Of a stretch of 64,000 nucleotides of DNA, positions 1-10,650 are shown one piece after another. The position numbers and the translations under genes are program-made. The stretch spans positions 24,324,177-24,388,176 of the forward strand of contig NC_087062.1 of NCBI RefSeq assembly GCF_963678635.1. Reading direction: 5' to 3'. The notes beneath the pieces are model-generated. The model saw nothing but the letters and a program-made list of their open reading frames with translations. It ran no database searches and had not been told where the DNA came from. This DNA comes from Symsagittifera roscoffensis. Its lineage: Eukaryota > Xenacoelomorpha > Acoela > Convolutidae. How positions within the stretch are numbered: the first letter of the stretch is position 1; the number at the start of each line of letters is the position of its first letter.

Positions 1-870
1 GGACAGTGAGCGCCGAAGGTTCGAATCACCGATTACAAGGAGATTCGACATCTAACGACAGATCCAATTATTTTAAAAATAAATATTTAAAATTTCAAAA
101 GAAAAATGAGTTTTACGTTCTAGGACTACTTCATTCTTGTTTTATTTCCTCTTTTCTTGCTTTTAATGAAAGTTATTTGCTGGATGATAAGCTTTTTTAC
201 TTAAAACACTAGCACAGTTGTTGACAATGAATAAACTGTCAAGAAATTTTGAACTGATCGAATCGCAGAAAAATAGGAAAAACACATATACCTATCAAAA
301 AATGGAGGTCGGGAGTGCTCGATAAAAAACGAACTCTAATAAAAATCATCCAATAACAAGTCAGAAAAATTGTAACTCGAATATGTCACTTAACTCAGAA
401 AAATAAACACTAGAAGTTCGAAGAGAAATAATAAGCACTGAATGAAAAAGACAAAATCAAGAGAAAAAAGGTATAGGAGTCTCTAGAGCTTCAGGACCAA
501 CTGAAAAATTCTAAAACAGTAATTCACCCTTGCATTAGAATATCATTCATTATGTAATTTCGCGGCATTTTATTTGAAGCGTTTAGTTTTAGCGAATAAA
601 GCTTATTGAAATAAAAAAGATCATTAAAATTTCTTTGTGCTATGTAAGGTTTGCCTTGATTGAGCACTTTAAAACAGTTTCGTGAAAAAAGCACCACTAG
701 AACACTTGTCGCAACTATTTTTGTCGACATTAGAAAAGTTTCTGTAAAACTTGAATTAAAAACTTGAGTATTGTCAACTTTAAACTTTACCTAAGTCTGG
801 AAGGAACTACTTGAACAAAATCACTTCTTCATTTAGGGTACGATTTATGGGTTCATCATGCAGTCATTAA
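1..870. other. No gene recognised, left edge
   Basis: AT-rich sequence with only short open frames that lack domains, splice context or recognisable motifs. It lies 3' of the minus-strand transposase gene and may include the 3' end of that transposon. I could not identify a terminal inverted repeat or a target-site duplication in it. The first bases contain a GGTTCGAATC string like a tRNA B box, but no tRNA can be folded from what is visible. Confidence 0.5.
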
Positions 871-3800
871 CTATTTATGATCTAAAAATTTTGGCACTGA
901 GGTCAGCCAAATTTCATTTTTAGTCTCAATACAAGCCATTTTTTTCAAAGAATTGGCCAACACGAACTCCTTTTGTTGGGTTGATTCGACTTGAAGGAAG
1001 AAAGGTAACTTGAGGGTGGGAATTTCAGATAAAAATGAGCTTAATAGTTTCAACAATTTCAAATAAGCGAAGACTTCAGTGCTTCCTGGAAAAGTTATGA
1101 AATACTGAACATGCCCGTAGAAAACCTCAGAATTCTTTTGAAACCAAACAAATCCATTCGGTGCTTTTTCGTTTCTCTCATAGCACACCGAGTCAAAAAA
1201 AAAACTGCCGTTTTGATGACGGGAAAGTATGGTAGAACCCGCAAACTTTCGCTTTGCTTCTGTAACCAAGACAGTGTTTTTGACCAAATTACAATAATTC
1301 CTTGTTCTAGCTTCAGCAGTGAGATTTTTTCCGGCCCAATCTTCCACCAATTCAACAAAATCATCGTCTTCTACGTCTTCATTAATCAGGGACTGGCTCT
1401 CTAGATATCTGCGACAAATGATCTCACAAAAGTCATGTGACCCAGTGGCAAATTTTCCCAAAAAACAATGAGCACTTTCAAAAGACATCGCTGATGTAAC
1501 AAAAAGCGGTCCAAAAATCCTAACTTGATGAGTCAAGTGGCGTAAAGAATGCAAATTAATAGTATGACATTTCTCGTTGCCAAAAACTGCAGTGGCATTC
1601 TCACAGAAATCGTTCAAAAATTGTTCCGCATAATCAACGGAGGTCGGATTTGACGTTGTCAGCAGAAGTCTGGTTGAAAAGGAAAGACGGAGAAGGTTTG
1701 AATAATGAACCTGATTATTCTGTAAAAATTTCTTGAAAAGAATCGGCGAAAAAAAACATTAAATAATTCAAGTATTCATTAGCCCTAAACTGAGCTTTTT
1801 CAGACGGTCTGCGAGGCTGACGCCCATGAGAGACCAATTCAATTGGAGCTGAAATTTCTTGGACTAGATTCTCAAGCTCCTGTTTATCTGAGGAAGTCAG
1901 TAATTGTAAGTGACGATTAAACAAAGATGCATAGACTCCAAGTAAAACGCAATGCATATAGTCGATAGGAGCCGAAAGTGGAATGCCTAAACAGAAAATT
2001 TTTTAGAACTTCTCTAAAGATTTTGATGAATAAAACTCTTACATACATTTTTTTAGGTTTGATACGTACCTTTTACTAAGCGAGAAAATTCACTTCGTCC
2101 TTTCACTCCTACCACATTTATGCCGGTTCGTCCTTCCCGTTTCAAGTTTTCCGCCTTTTCCACATAAGATTCGTGTAAATTCGAATCACGAATTTCCCAT
2201 GGAACTTGATACCTCTTATTTTTGTGTGTAATTTTCTGAGGATAGTAGGCATGGGAACCATCAATAGTTACTCCTGGATGATCGCAGAAATTACAACCAT
2301 AGAAACCGTTATGTTGGAACATGTTTAAGACACTCGGTTTAGCAATCAAGTCGCAAACAATGAACGAAACAGTGAACTTTAAGAAAACTGTTTTTTCGGA
2401 TGGAAAATTCACAGCTACGATTCGTTCCAGTTCTTGTTCCAGATGCGTTGTTAAATTTTCCAATCTGGTTTTCCTTCACCGACCCACAAGGCACCAAGAG
2501 CGATGTTTTTTTTCGAAACACGAAGAATAGGCAGAAGTTGTAAGATACTAAGCCAGACAGGATACATGTTGTGTTTCATGCTGGTGCTAATAAAATTAGC
2601 ACCATCGGTGGACAGGGCTAGATCTATGGGAAGCTCGTTCGCAGCTTCTGCTAGGGATAACTGGTCGATGGGGCAGTCTTCGTGATTAGACTGTGACCTG
2701 TGGATATTATAATTAATTATGCTCGATAGATTTCGTTGCACAATTTCTTTCAGTAGCTCCGATACTTTGATCAGGCATAATCGCCCATTTGATGTCTTTA
2801 TAGGCGCTAAGGTCATCTCATCCAAACTTTTTTTCGCGGCCCGTACTAAGCTATACATAGAGGGCAAAACATTTGGAGAAGGGATGAAAGCAGACAGCAT
2901 TTTAATCAAATTTGCTTGAGCTGCATCCGAAAGGTGATTTTTTGAAGAATAAGCACGTATGAGAATACATGCGTTATTTTTGCTTAAGCGAGCGTTTTGG
3001 TACAAAGGTTGCTGAAAAAACTTAACAGATGACTCTATGTTCGGGGTAACAAAGGAGTTTTCAAGGCAAGATATATCTAAGCAGGGTAACTCAAAAACCG
3101 GAAGTGGAGATGAGATCCACGATCTCTTTAAATTTAATGACTCTGCAATAGGATCAGAGATTTGAAAATTGTCCAGCTGATAGTTTTCATAACTTTCAAT
3201 GTGAGCGCACAATTCTACTGACAAATCTAGTAAACCGGAATTCTCAAATGATTGATCGACGTTTGCAGCAGGGAAACTCTCAGGTGCATCAACTTCAAGC
3301 TGAACGGCATTCATAGCATTGTTGTACTCCCTAAATTTCTGCAAACCACTGAGACGCTTCCGCTTCTTGTTTACTGAGCTGATTTCATTGTCCATGCTTA
3401 AATTTTTACATTGTATATTGGCGGTATTACAAGAATTGACGCCAGCTTCTGTTCCATCAGCCGAAGAAGTTTCTTGACAGTTTTCGTGTTTTTCCTCGGA
3501 GTTCAGCTCAGCTTCATTATCAGTCAAGTTGTCAGGAAAGGACCGGTCATTTTGAGGCCTTTTAAATCGACAGGTCAGACAGCAACACTCTTCTTCATCA
3601 AAAAATTCGGGTCCATACATCACATTAATTTCCATGTTTTCGTGGATTGTTTTCAGCGTTCGCAGTCTAACAATTGTTGTGTCCTGACATGAAAAATCGT
3701 ATTCACAATTTGGCTCACAGTCAGAATTAACGAACCGCACAGGTCCGAGCATTAAATAGCTTTGCGACGAGTCAGATGTTTTTGTAATCACAGAGAGGTC

Positions 3801-4130
3801 TGTCGTACCTTCAACTATAGGTTTAATAAACCCCTTTGGCCCATCAACGAGAACCGTTTTAGCTCTTAAACATTTTTTTCCTATGTACATCATCTTATAT
3901 CCTCCATACTCATCATGGACAATTTTGAAATCACTGGAAATGGTATCATAGGCTGCTAAAAGAGTCTCATAACATGATTTCCATGGTTTTTTTGTTTGGA
4001 TCCACTTATAAAAATTTCGTGTGGTTCTAAGTCCGACATTTTTGGCTTCTCTGTTATCGTACTCAACAAGGTCTCGCACTATTTGGCAATCGCATTGAGA
4101 TAGAATCATCCAATCAACATTGGCATCCAT
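871..4130 (-). pseudogene. SET-domain / CACTA (EnSpm, Tnp2-type) transposase, frameshifted
   Basis: The gene reads leftward from ATG 4130. Residues ~75-190 resemble a Suv4-20-type SET domain: RFVNSDCEPNC at ~132-142, MYGPEFF at ~171-177, and a post-SET CxC..C cluster at ~182-187. A linker rich in acidic residues with a basic KKRKR patch follows. The rest is a Tnp2 transposase: LSTDG, NGFYGCNFC, GVKGRSEF, YMHCVLLGV, NLHSLRHLTHQVRIFGPLF and SFESAHCF occur in family order. The Asp of STDG, the Asp before YMHC and the Glu of SFES are the likely catalytic triad. One 83 bp intron (1987-2069) is well supported. The frame breaks twice: a -1 step near 2455-2470, and an extra base in the A8 run at 1749-1756. 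Removing one base there restores family-like sequence. These may be decay or assembly errors. Composite length is ~1,050 codons. The family call is firm; activity is unknown. Confidence 0.85.
1987..2069 (-). other. Intron of the SET-transposase gene
   Basis: On the minus strand the upstream exon ends GTAAAAG before GTACGT, and the downstream exon starts after a TTTCTGTTTAG acceptor. Joining them reads through in frame from ...RLVKG into IPLSAPIDYMHC, which is the expected Tnp2 order. A stop codon lies inside the intron. The 83 bp length matches the tiny introns of the neighbouring minus-strand gene. Confidence 0.75.
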
Positions 4131-5877
4131 CTAAAGAAAAATTAGGAACACAACTTGCGAAACGTACAACACATGCCAATTTGACCGTGAATTTTTATTA
4201 TACTTTGGAACAGCCTGGTATGTTTCATTTGTATCGAAACAAAACATGTTTTTGAGATGTATGCAGTCATAACAAAAAAATTCCGAGAAAAAAAAACAAG
4301 AAGAGCCTTGATTTGCAAAGAATACTTTCGTTTTGACTTACAAATGATGACTAAAGGTAAGCGTGAATCTCAGTTGATCTGCTTCTCTAAATCACTGGAT
4401 TACTTCTACCCGATGCTTCAATCTTTTTTCAATATAGTGCGATGAAAAAAAATTATAAAAAGCTGTTATGTTTGTGTCAATGAATGGAAGCAAAGTCATT
4501 TTTACTAGAAAAAAAACTGCCTTATAAATTGATATAAATTATTTCGAAAGTAATTTGAAAAACAAAGATTTTAGAAAATGGAGATTCGAATCAACAGGCG
4601 TTTTTTCACTTGAAACAAATTATAGCAACCACACGAAACACCAAACGCAAGAAAAAAAACTTACTGTGAAAAAAAACATATAGAGACAACAAGCATATAT
4701 TTAAACTACCAAATGAAAACTGATGAACTCGCAGCTTTAACTCAAAAAATTGTGTTTTTATGCACAAAAAATACAAAAAAAAATATACTCAAAGTGTGCC
4801 AGCGTGATATCTATCACGGGCTGAAATTAAGACAGAACATGACGCCGATTCAAGTCCTTCAACTCGGAAGCATATCTTAAATTTAGTGAATCATTATATC
4901 ATTTTTTTATCAATAGAAAAGTCTTTCACCTTATTGGTAGCCTTTTTGGAGATGATGATTGCAGTCCTTCAAAGCTATTCTTTCCAACTCCGTTCGATCA
5001 ATATTTTGAAAAGGTACGCACAGAATAAAATTGAAAAAAGATTAAAAACTGAAACAAATTATTAAAAACATTAATAATTATAAGTTAGTTAATACTGTAT
5101 AATTTAGTTTAATCTATGTTACTAACTTGCTTCAATCATCCAAAAGGCTATAATTTATAAGCTTTTGGATAATTGAAGCAGTTTAGCTACAGAGATAAAC
5201 ATAAGGCGACAAACTGGCAGGGGAAAAGAAAACGTGCTATGAAAAGTTTAACATACAAAGACAACAAGCATATATTTAAAACTATCAACTCAAAGTTGAT
5301 GAACATCTGTAAACATTTCAGCTTTTACTCGAAGAATTCTGTTTTTATGCACAAAATATACGAAAAAAAAACAAACTAAGTCTTGAACTTGCGATTGAAG
5401 AGATTGTGAAGGCACATTGAAACAACATGGACAAGTTCGTGTGAGCTCTTCGACCAAGCTGGCATGTGTCAGCGGCCGATATATTGGATTTGTCAGAATA
5501 TGAAAGATGACTACGATTGTTTTAAAGTTCTAGCTATGTTTTGGACCACACTGACATGTGCCAGCGGCCTAACTTTCAAGCACTTAATTCTCCTTATCCA
5601 AAACGTCTTTTGAAGACTGAAAGGACAGATGATTGTTTGCTTCTGTTTGTGCTTCTGCTTTCTTCCTGTCTTTTGTCAATTGAGGGCCCAGCTTATTGAA
5701 GCTGATTTTCGCTTCAGCATACGCTACCAATTGATTGTTTTTGTACTTCATTTTAACAGCCCCTTAAACAAAGCTTCACTTGGAATATTTCTCTTAAAAC
5801 TTTTTGTTCAGCCCATTAAAAAAATCAAATCCACGGAGAACAAAAATCAAATATGACTGCAAAAATCTAAAGGATCA
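4131..5877. other. Spacer between transposase and companion gene
   Basis: No credible gene. It holds one perfect dyad of the array (4803-4818) and the first copy of a ~310 bp direct repeat (4785-5095). It also holds a second pair of ~95 bp direct repeats at about 4683-4775 and 5258-5360, sharing AAGCATATATTTAAA and TTTTTATGCACAAAA. Two shorter GTGCCAGCGG/GTGTCAGCGG strings lie near 5467 and 5555. All are relatives of the array upstream of the companion gene, so the spacer probably belongs to the same mobile unit. Confidence 0.5.
4785..5095 (+). repeat. Direct repeat copy 1 (partner at 10340-10650)
   Basis: About 310 bp, beginning just before the dyad CGTGATATCTATCACG and running into an A-rich tail (AAATTATTAAAAACATTAA). 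The same sequence recurs in the same orientation at 10340-10650 with scattered differences. The pair brackets the companion gene and the whole monomer array, giving a ~5.9 kb segment with terminal direct repeats. I see no LTR hallmarks, so it is more likely an outlying array monomer than an LTR. Confidence 0.7.
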
Positions 5878-6125
5878 CTAACTCTCCCAAACAAGCTTCC
5901 TTTCATCGTCGAAAGGAGGACGGCAATGTTCGCCCGTGTTTTTTTGCGGAGAAATCATGTGTCCAATAATCTCGTCTTCCGACCACAATAATGATCCTAC
6001 TTTTCGGCCATATTTGCCAACCGTCAATTGACTAATTGACAGAAGGTTTACATCCTTCCACATGAGAGAATCTCCATCTTCTTCAACTGCGACCGGTTTA
6101 ACGCGTGAAGCTCGAGGTTTTTGGC
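5878..6125 (-). CDS. Companion gene exon 5 (phase uncertain)
   Basis: An open frame of 83 codons follows the acceptor CTTTAAG and ends at TAG 5878. Its phase does not match the strong exon 4 donor, so either another donor or a one-base homopolymer error is involved. The alternative phase-0 reading ends after about 25-34 codons. Confidence 0.45.
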
Positions 6126-7413
6126 CTTAAAGAAACACTTGGTTTTGAGCTGAGTTTCAGGTATAACTTTTCCGACAAAAATAAGTTTAAGTTAAATCCC
6201 TTCTATGAATCATATTCAAACAACTTACTATAGATTTCATGGACTTATCAATCGTCACAGTCTCATGAACGTGCCTTTTGAAAATCGCTCCGGTGACATT
6301 TTTGAAATCTATGATCGACTTGTTAGTGTTCTCGACCATTCCTGTTAACCCAGTTAGAGTCTGATTGGTACTTTCGGCCACACTAGCAAGTTTGTCTAGA
6401 ACATTGTTTTGCTTATCAAGCAAGCTGGTTTGCTTTTCCACCATGCTCATCATGGAAACCATGAATTGACGATCCTGAAAAAATCCTATGTTTATAACCG
6501 GCTGCTCCATAGAATAACGAACACTCAAAATTATTCAGTCTTAGCCTTGCAACTTACAACAATCATAGTTCCTTCACTAGAAGAGGCTGCTGGCGAATCG
6601 TACGCATTGGGTGTGGTAGCGCATCTCATTATTTTGGTAGGTGGCGTGGATTTCACATCGTTGCGGTGAAAAAGTCCGCGCTTTTGAACTTGAGGCAAAA
6701 TCTCTAAATCACCCAGAGGCAAATCCTCTGTATCTCTGTTTACAGTTTCTGCTTCGCTCACAATTGAATGAATAATTTCATCCAGGGCTTGTTGCTCATA
6801 CTACGAAAAACAACACAAAAAAATACAAGCATAAATATCTTATTTGACTGTTAATTAGATATTCTTAGAACATACCATCTGGGGCTCATCACTATGTGAA
6901 TCTACGCTGACGACATTTGGCTGCATAAGAGTTGTCATTGAAGGCGAACTGCATTGAGTGGGGGGATTAATGGAAACACTTTTCACATTACATGGAGGAT
7001 ACTTGATGCCCGGTTCTTCATTTTGTTGCAGATCATGGCAAGCAATCGACAGATCTAACAAACAGCGGTGGATATAGTCTTTTGCGCCGATTGCCTCCAC
7101 TTTAGCCTGATAATACTGCTGGCCTTGTTTGACAGTCAGCACCGTTCCATCCTTAAAAGGACCAATTAAAAGCAAAAACCAACAAAAAAGCAAAACCTTG
7201 AAACGTTCAACTAACAACAATTCCTGGACGTTGATCCAGCGACATCAAAATTTGATCTGAAAGAAGTTGCATCGTCCCAGGTCTTCTGTCCTCGTAAAAG
7301 AACAGCAAGACCCATTTCGTTTGCAGAGCTTTCTTGATGTTTTCATGGAACAAGGCAATTTCTTGCTGGCTGCGAGGGTCTCGCACCTCTCGGCCTGATC
7401 GCGTTTGAGACAT
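5878..7413 (-). CDS. Companion protein of the SET-transposase, five small exons
   Basis: Exons on the minus strand are 7413-7216, 7151-6876, 6800-6558, 6474-6229 and probably 6125-5878. Introns are only 64-103 bp. The first four exons join in phase 0 with consensus GT-AG sites and give 321 residues. The start is ATG 7413, 45 bp from a perfect dyad. Exon 1 has a charged helix and a WVLLFFYEDRRPG segment; exon 2 is Ser/Pro-rich toward its end; exon 4 has heptad-like spacing and is probably coiled coil. The last exon has an 83-codon open frame ending DDERKLVWES. It joins exon 4 in phase only if a weaker donor (GTTGTT, 4 bases downstream) is used or if the A5 run near 6120 is one base short. I do not recognise the family; a chromatin- or DNA-binding accessory protein of the transposon, perhaps with a BEN-like C-terminus, is inference. 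Confidence 0.65.
6229..6474 (-). CDS. Companion gene exon 4 (coiled-coil-like)
   Basis: 82 codons in phase 0 after the acceptor TTTTTTCAG. Repeating hydrophobic spacing (VEKQTSLLDKQNNVLDKLAS) suggests a coiled coil. The exon ends KSMKSI before GTAAGT. Confidence 0.6.
6558..6800 (-). CDS. Companion gene exon 3
   Basis: 81 codons in phase 0, starting YEQQALDEIIHSIV and ending EGTMIV before the donor GTAAGT. The segment is acidic and Ser/Pro-rich. Confidence 0.65.
6876..7151 (-). CDS. Companion gene exon 2
   Basis: 92 codons in phase 0, from the acceptor CTTTTTAAG to the donor GTATGT. It begins DGTVLTVKQGQQYY, which continues the WVLLFFYED block of exon 1. Confidence 0.65.
7216..7413 (-). CDS. 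Companion gene exon 1
   Basis: 66 codons from ATG 7413, ending ...QRPGIV before the donor GTTAGT. An upstream in-frame TTG is not a plausible start. Confidence 0.65.
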
Positions 7414-7439
7414 TCTAAATTGAATCAATTAGCAAGCTT

Positions 7440-10400
7440 CAAACTCAATGTAACCAGCGTGATACGCTTCACGACTTAACAAAAATTAATTTTTACGACG
7501 TAGACTAAAATGTGTCTTCCAAAATTCGAGAGATTTACTATAAGCTGTGAAAAATCATTCACAGACGCGTTATCTCGGAAACCAAAAATAATTGGTCAAT
7601 AAAACTTGGAAACCAGATTTTTAACCATGAGTGTACCCTGACAGCACCCTTGTAGGATTGGGAAATTGGCAAGTTTTCTTAAACTATTTTTTTGAAAACA
7701 ATTGAAAATAAATTGAAAAACACAACATTTCTTGAAGGGTAGATTACCAACCACAAATTCTAAGCTGAATAAAAACCCGGACAATAAGAGACTCGAAAAG
7801 TTTCAGGGAAAAAAACATGGGAAAAAGACAACAGAATGCGCCAGCGTGAAATGTATCATAGGCCTTTAACTATAGTTAATTGTTAATATAACTTAAAGCG
7901 ACGAGAGATGGGTTACGTTTTCTTTGCTTTTGCTCCCATTCAACTAGTGATGTCAGATCTGTTCATTTTTCAACGCAAACCGAAAAACACGAGCTAAACC
8001 ATTTTTTTCCTTAAACAACTTCTCTAATTTCTCACTTTCATGAACCAATGCTCACAATTAGATTTCTATGTTACCACTCTTGCTAAATATTATATAGAAT
8101 GGTCAAAAAATCTGGTTCCATGTTTAGAAACCTTGCTAGTTAAAACTCGAAATGAGCCGGCGTGAAATGCATCACAGGCTTTTTTCTATCGCTAAGTTTT
8201 AACTTAATTCCACACACATTTACTTCGATTTTTAGTTATTGCTACCATTGAACGAAGGATGTCAGAACTGTCCAATTTCTTGCAGCAAAATAGAATAACA
8301 CACATAAGACAAACAAAATTAGGATGCTTATAACCTGATGCTAATTCTCCGTAATTTGAACTAGTGTTCACAGTTAACAAAATCTGTTACGCTCCGACAT
8401 CTTGCTTGTTAAATTATACAATAAAAAAAATCTCGTACCTCGAGGCATTAACCTTGATTTTATATCAAAGTAGGCCGGCGTCAATTGCATAGCAAGCGGG
8501 GACTTATAGCTGTCGCTAAGTGGTTACGTCATTCAACACACTGATTGCTTAATTTACATCTTTTTAGGCATTAGATAAATCTTTCCTACCTTTTTCAGCC
8601 AAAACAGAAAAACACGTCATTTCATATTTTTTGTGAGAATAACTGGTTTTGCTAGTAGTTCTTTGCACAATTGACCACAATATAAAAATATTTGTTTCAT
8701 GCTTAGACAACGCATGCTATTTAGCGTTAACACTGATCAACAAATCTCGCATACCATTGCATATACAACTCAAAGTGTGCCAGCGTGATATCTATCACGG
8801 GCTGAAGTGAAGGCAAAACATGACGCCGATTGAAAACAATTGGTCAATAAAACTTGGAAACCAGATTTTTAACTATGAGTGTACCCTGACAGCACGCTTA
8901 TAGGATTGGGAAATTGGCAAGTTTTTTCAAACTAATTTTTTTGAAAACAATTGAAAAAAAATTTAAAAAAACACAAATTTCTTGAAGGGTAAATTACCAA
9001 TCACAAATTCTACCCTGAATAAAAACCCGGACACTAAGTGACTCGAAAAGTTTCAGGGAAAAAAACTTGGGAACAAAAAAAAACAGAATGTGCCAGCGTG
9101 AAATGTATCATAGGCCTTTAACTATAGGTAATTGTTAATATAACTTAAAGCGATGAGAGATGGGTTACGTTTTCTTTGCTTTTGCTCCCATTCAACTAGT
9201 GATGTCAGATCTGTTCCTTTTTCCACGCAAACCGAAAAATACGAGCTAAACCATTTTTTCCTTCAACAACTTGATTTAATTTCTCACTTTCATGAACAAA
9301 TGCTCACAATTAGATTTCTATGTTACGCCGAGACCACTCTTGCTAGTTATTATATAGAATGGTCAAAAATTCTGGTACCATGTTTTGAAACCTTGCTAGT
9401 TTAAATTCGAAATGAGCCGGCGTGAAATGCATCACGGGCTTTTTTCTATCGCTAAGTTTTACCTTAATTCCACATGAATTAACTTAATTTTTTATTATAT
9501 TGCTACCATTGAACGAAGGATGTCAGATCTGTCATTTTTTCTGCAAAAAAATAGAATAACATACTATGCAAAACAATTTAAAAATGCCCATAACCTGAAG
9601 CTAATTCTCCGCTATTTGTTCTGGTGCTCACAATTGAAACAATCTGTTACGCTCCAAAAACTTGCTGGTTGAATTATACATCAATCAGAATGTCTCGTAT
9701 ATCAATGCATTAACTTTGCTGATGTTATATCTAAGTACGCCAGCGTGGAATGCATTACGCGCTTTTACCTATCGTTAAGTTTTAACTCAATTCCATACAC
9801 ATTTACTTCGATTTTTAGTTATTGATACTTGAACGAAGGATAACAGAAGTGTCCAAAATCCTGCAACAAAATAGAATAACACACATAAGACAAACAAAAT
9901 TAGGATGCTTATAACCTGATGCTAATTCTCCGCAATTTGAACTAGTGTTCACAGTTAACAAAATCTGTTACGCTCCGACATCTTGCTTGTTAAATTATAC
10001 AATAAAAAAAGTCTCGTATCTCGATGCATTAACATTGATTTTATATCAAAGTAGGCCAGCGTAAATTGCATAGCCAGCGGGGACCTATAACTGTCGCTAC
10101 GTGGTTACGTAATTCAACACACTTAGTGCTTAGTTACATCTTTTTAGGCATTAGATAAATCTTTCCAACCTGTTTCAGCCGAAACAGAAAAACACGTCAT
10201 TTTATATTTTTCGTGTGAATAACTGGTTCTGCTTGTAGTTCTTTGCACAACTGACCACAATATAAAAAGATTTGTTATGCTTAGACAACGCATGCTATTT
10301 AGCGTTAACACTGATCAACAAATCTCGCATACCATTGCATATATAACTCGAAGTGTGCCAGCGTGATATCTATCACGGGCTGAAGTGAAGGCAAAACATG
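7440..10400 (+). repeat. Array of ~315 bp monomers carrying a conserved dyad
   Basis: Dyad cores start at 7458, 7845, 8161, 8479, 8783, 9097, 9421, 9744, 10060 and 10362, a spacing of 302-324 bp after a first step of 387. The motif context is GCCAGCGTGAAATGCATCACGGGCTT with variation. Cores at 7458, 8783, 9421 and 10362 are perfect dyads; the one at 8161 has one mismatch; the others are decayed. There is a higher-order duplication: a block beginning at ~7592 recurs from ~8838, and the second block has gained one extra monomer (9744). Position next to a transposase gene suggests subterminal binding repeats of the kind CACTA elements have, or a satellite seeded from them. Confidence 0.8.
7458..7473. 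promoter_or_regulatory. Promoter-proximal dyad CGTGA-N6-TCACG
   Basis: CGTGATACGCTTCACG is a perfect 5+5 dyad 45 bp upstream of the companion gene's ATG. The same dyad recurs about every 315 bp through the adjoining array. Binding by the transposase or companion protein is inference. Confidence 0.5.
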
Positions 10401-10650
10401 ACGCCGATCAAAGTCTTTAACTCGCAAGCATATATTAGTTTTAGGGAATCATTACATCTTTTTTTAATAGGAAAGTCTTTCACCTTTGTTCAGTAGCTTG
10501 TTTGGAGATGATGATTGCAATCCTTCAATGTTATTCTTTCCAACTCCGTTAAATCAATATTTTGAAAAGTGACGCAGTATAAAACTGAAAAAAGATTAAA
10601 AACTGAAACAAATTATTAAAAACATTAAAAATTATAAATTAGCTATGTTA
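10340..10650 (+). repeat. Direct repeat copy 2 (partner at 4785-5095)
   Basis: Starts at the last dyad of the array and matches 4785-5095 in order and orientation, including GGAGATGATGATTGCA and the A-rich tail. It marks the right edge of the recognisable transposon-related block. Confidence 0.7.

Noticed and set aside
1-60. GGTTCGAATC string near the window start, like a tRNA B box
   Set aside because: No A box or acceptor stem in the visible bases; too close to the edge to judge.
2450-2470. Possible programmed -1 frameshift in the transposase
   Set aside because: The zero-frame codons around GGAAAATTTAAC do not form an X-XXY-YYZ slippery heptamer, and a second break exists downstream, so mutation or sequencing error is simpler.
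7440-10400. CRISPR-like array
   Set aside because: Repeat period is ~315 bp with homologous, not unique, spacers, in a eukaryotic genome; this is a satellite.
4785-10650. LTR retrotransposon bounded by the 310 bp direct repeats
   Set aside because: No TG...CA ends, primer-binding site, polypurine tract or pol between them.
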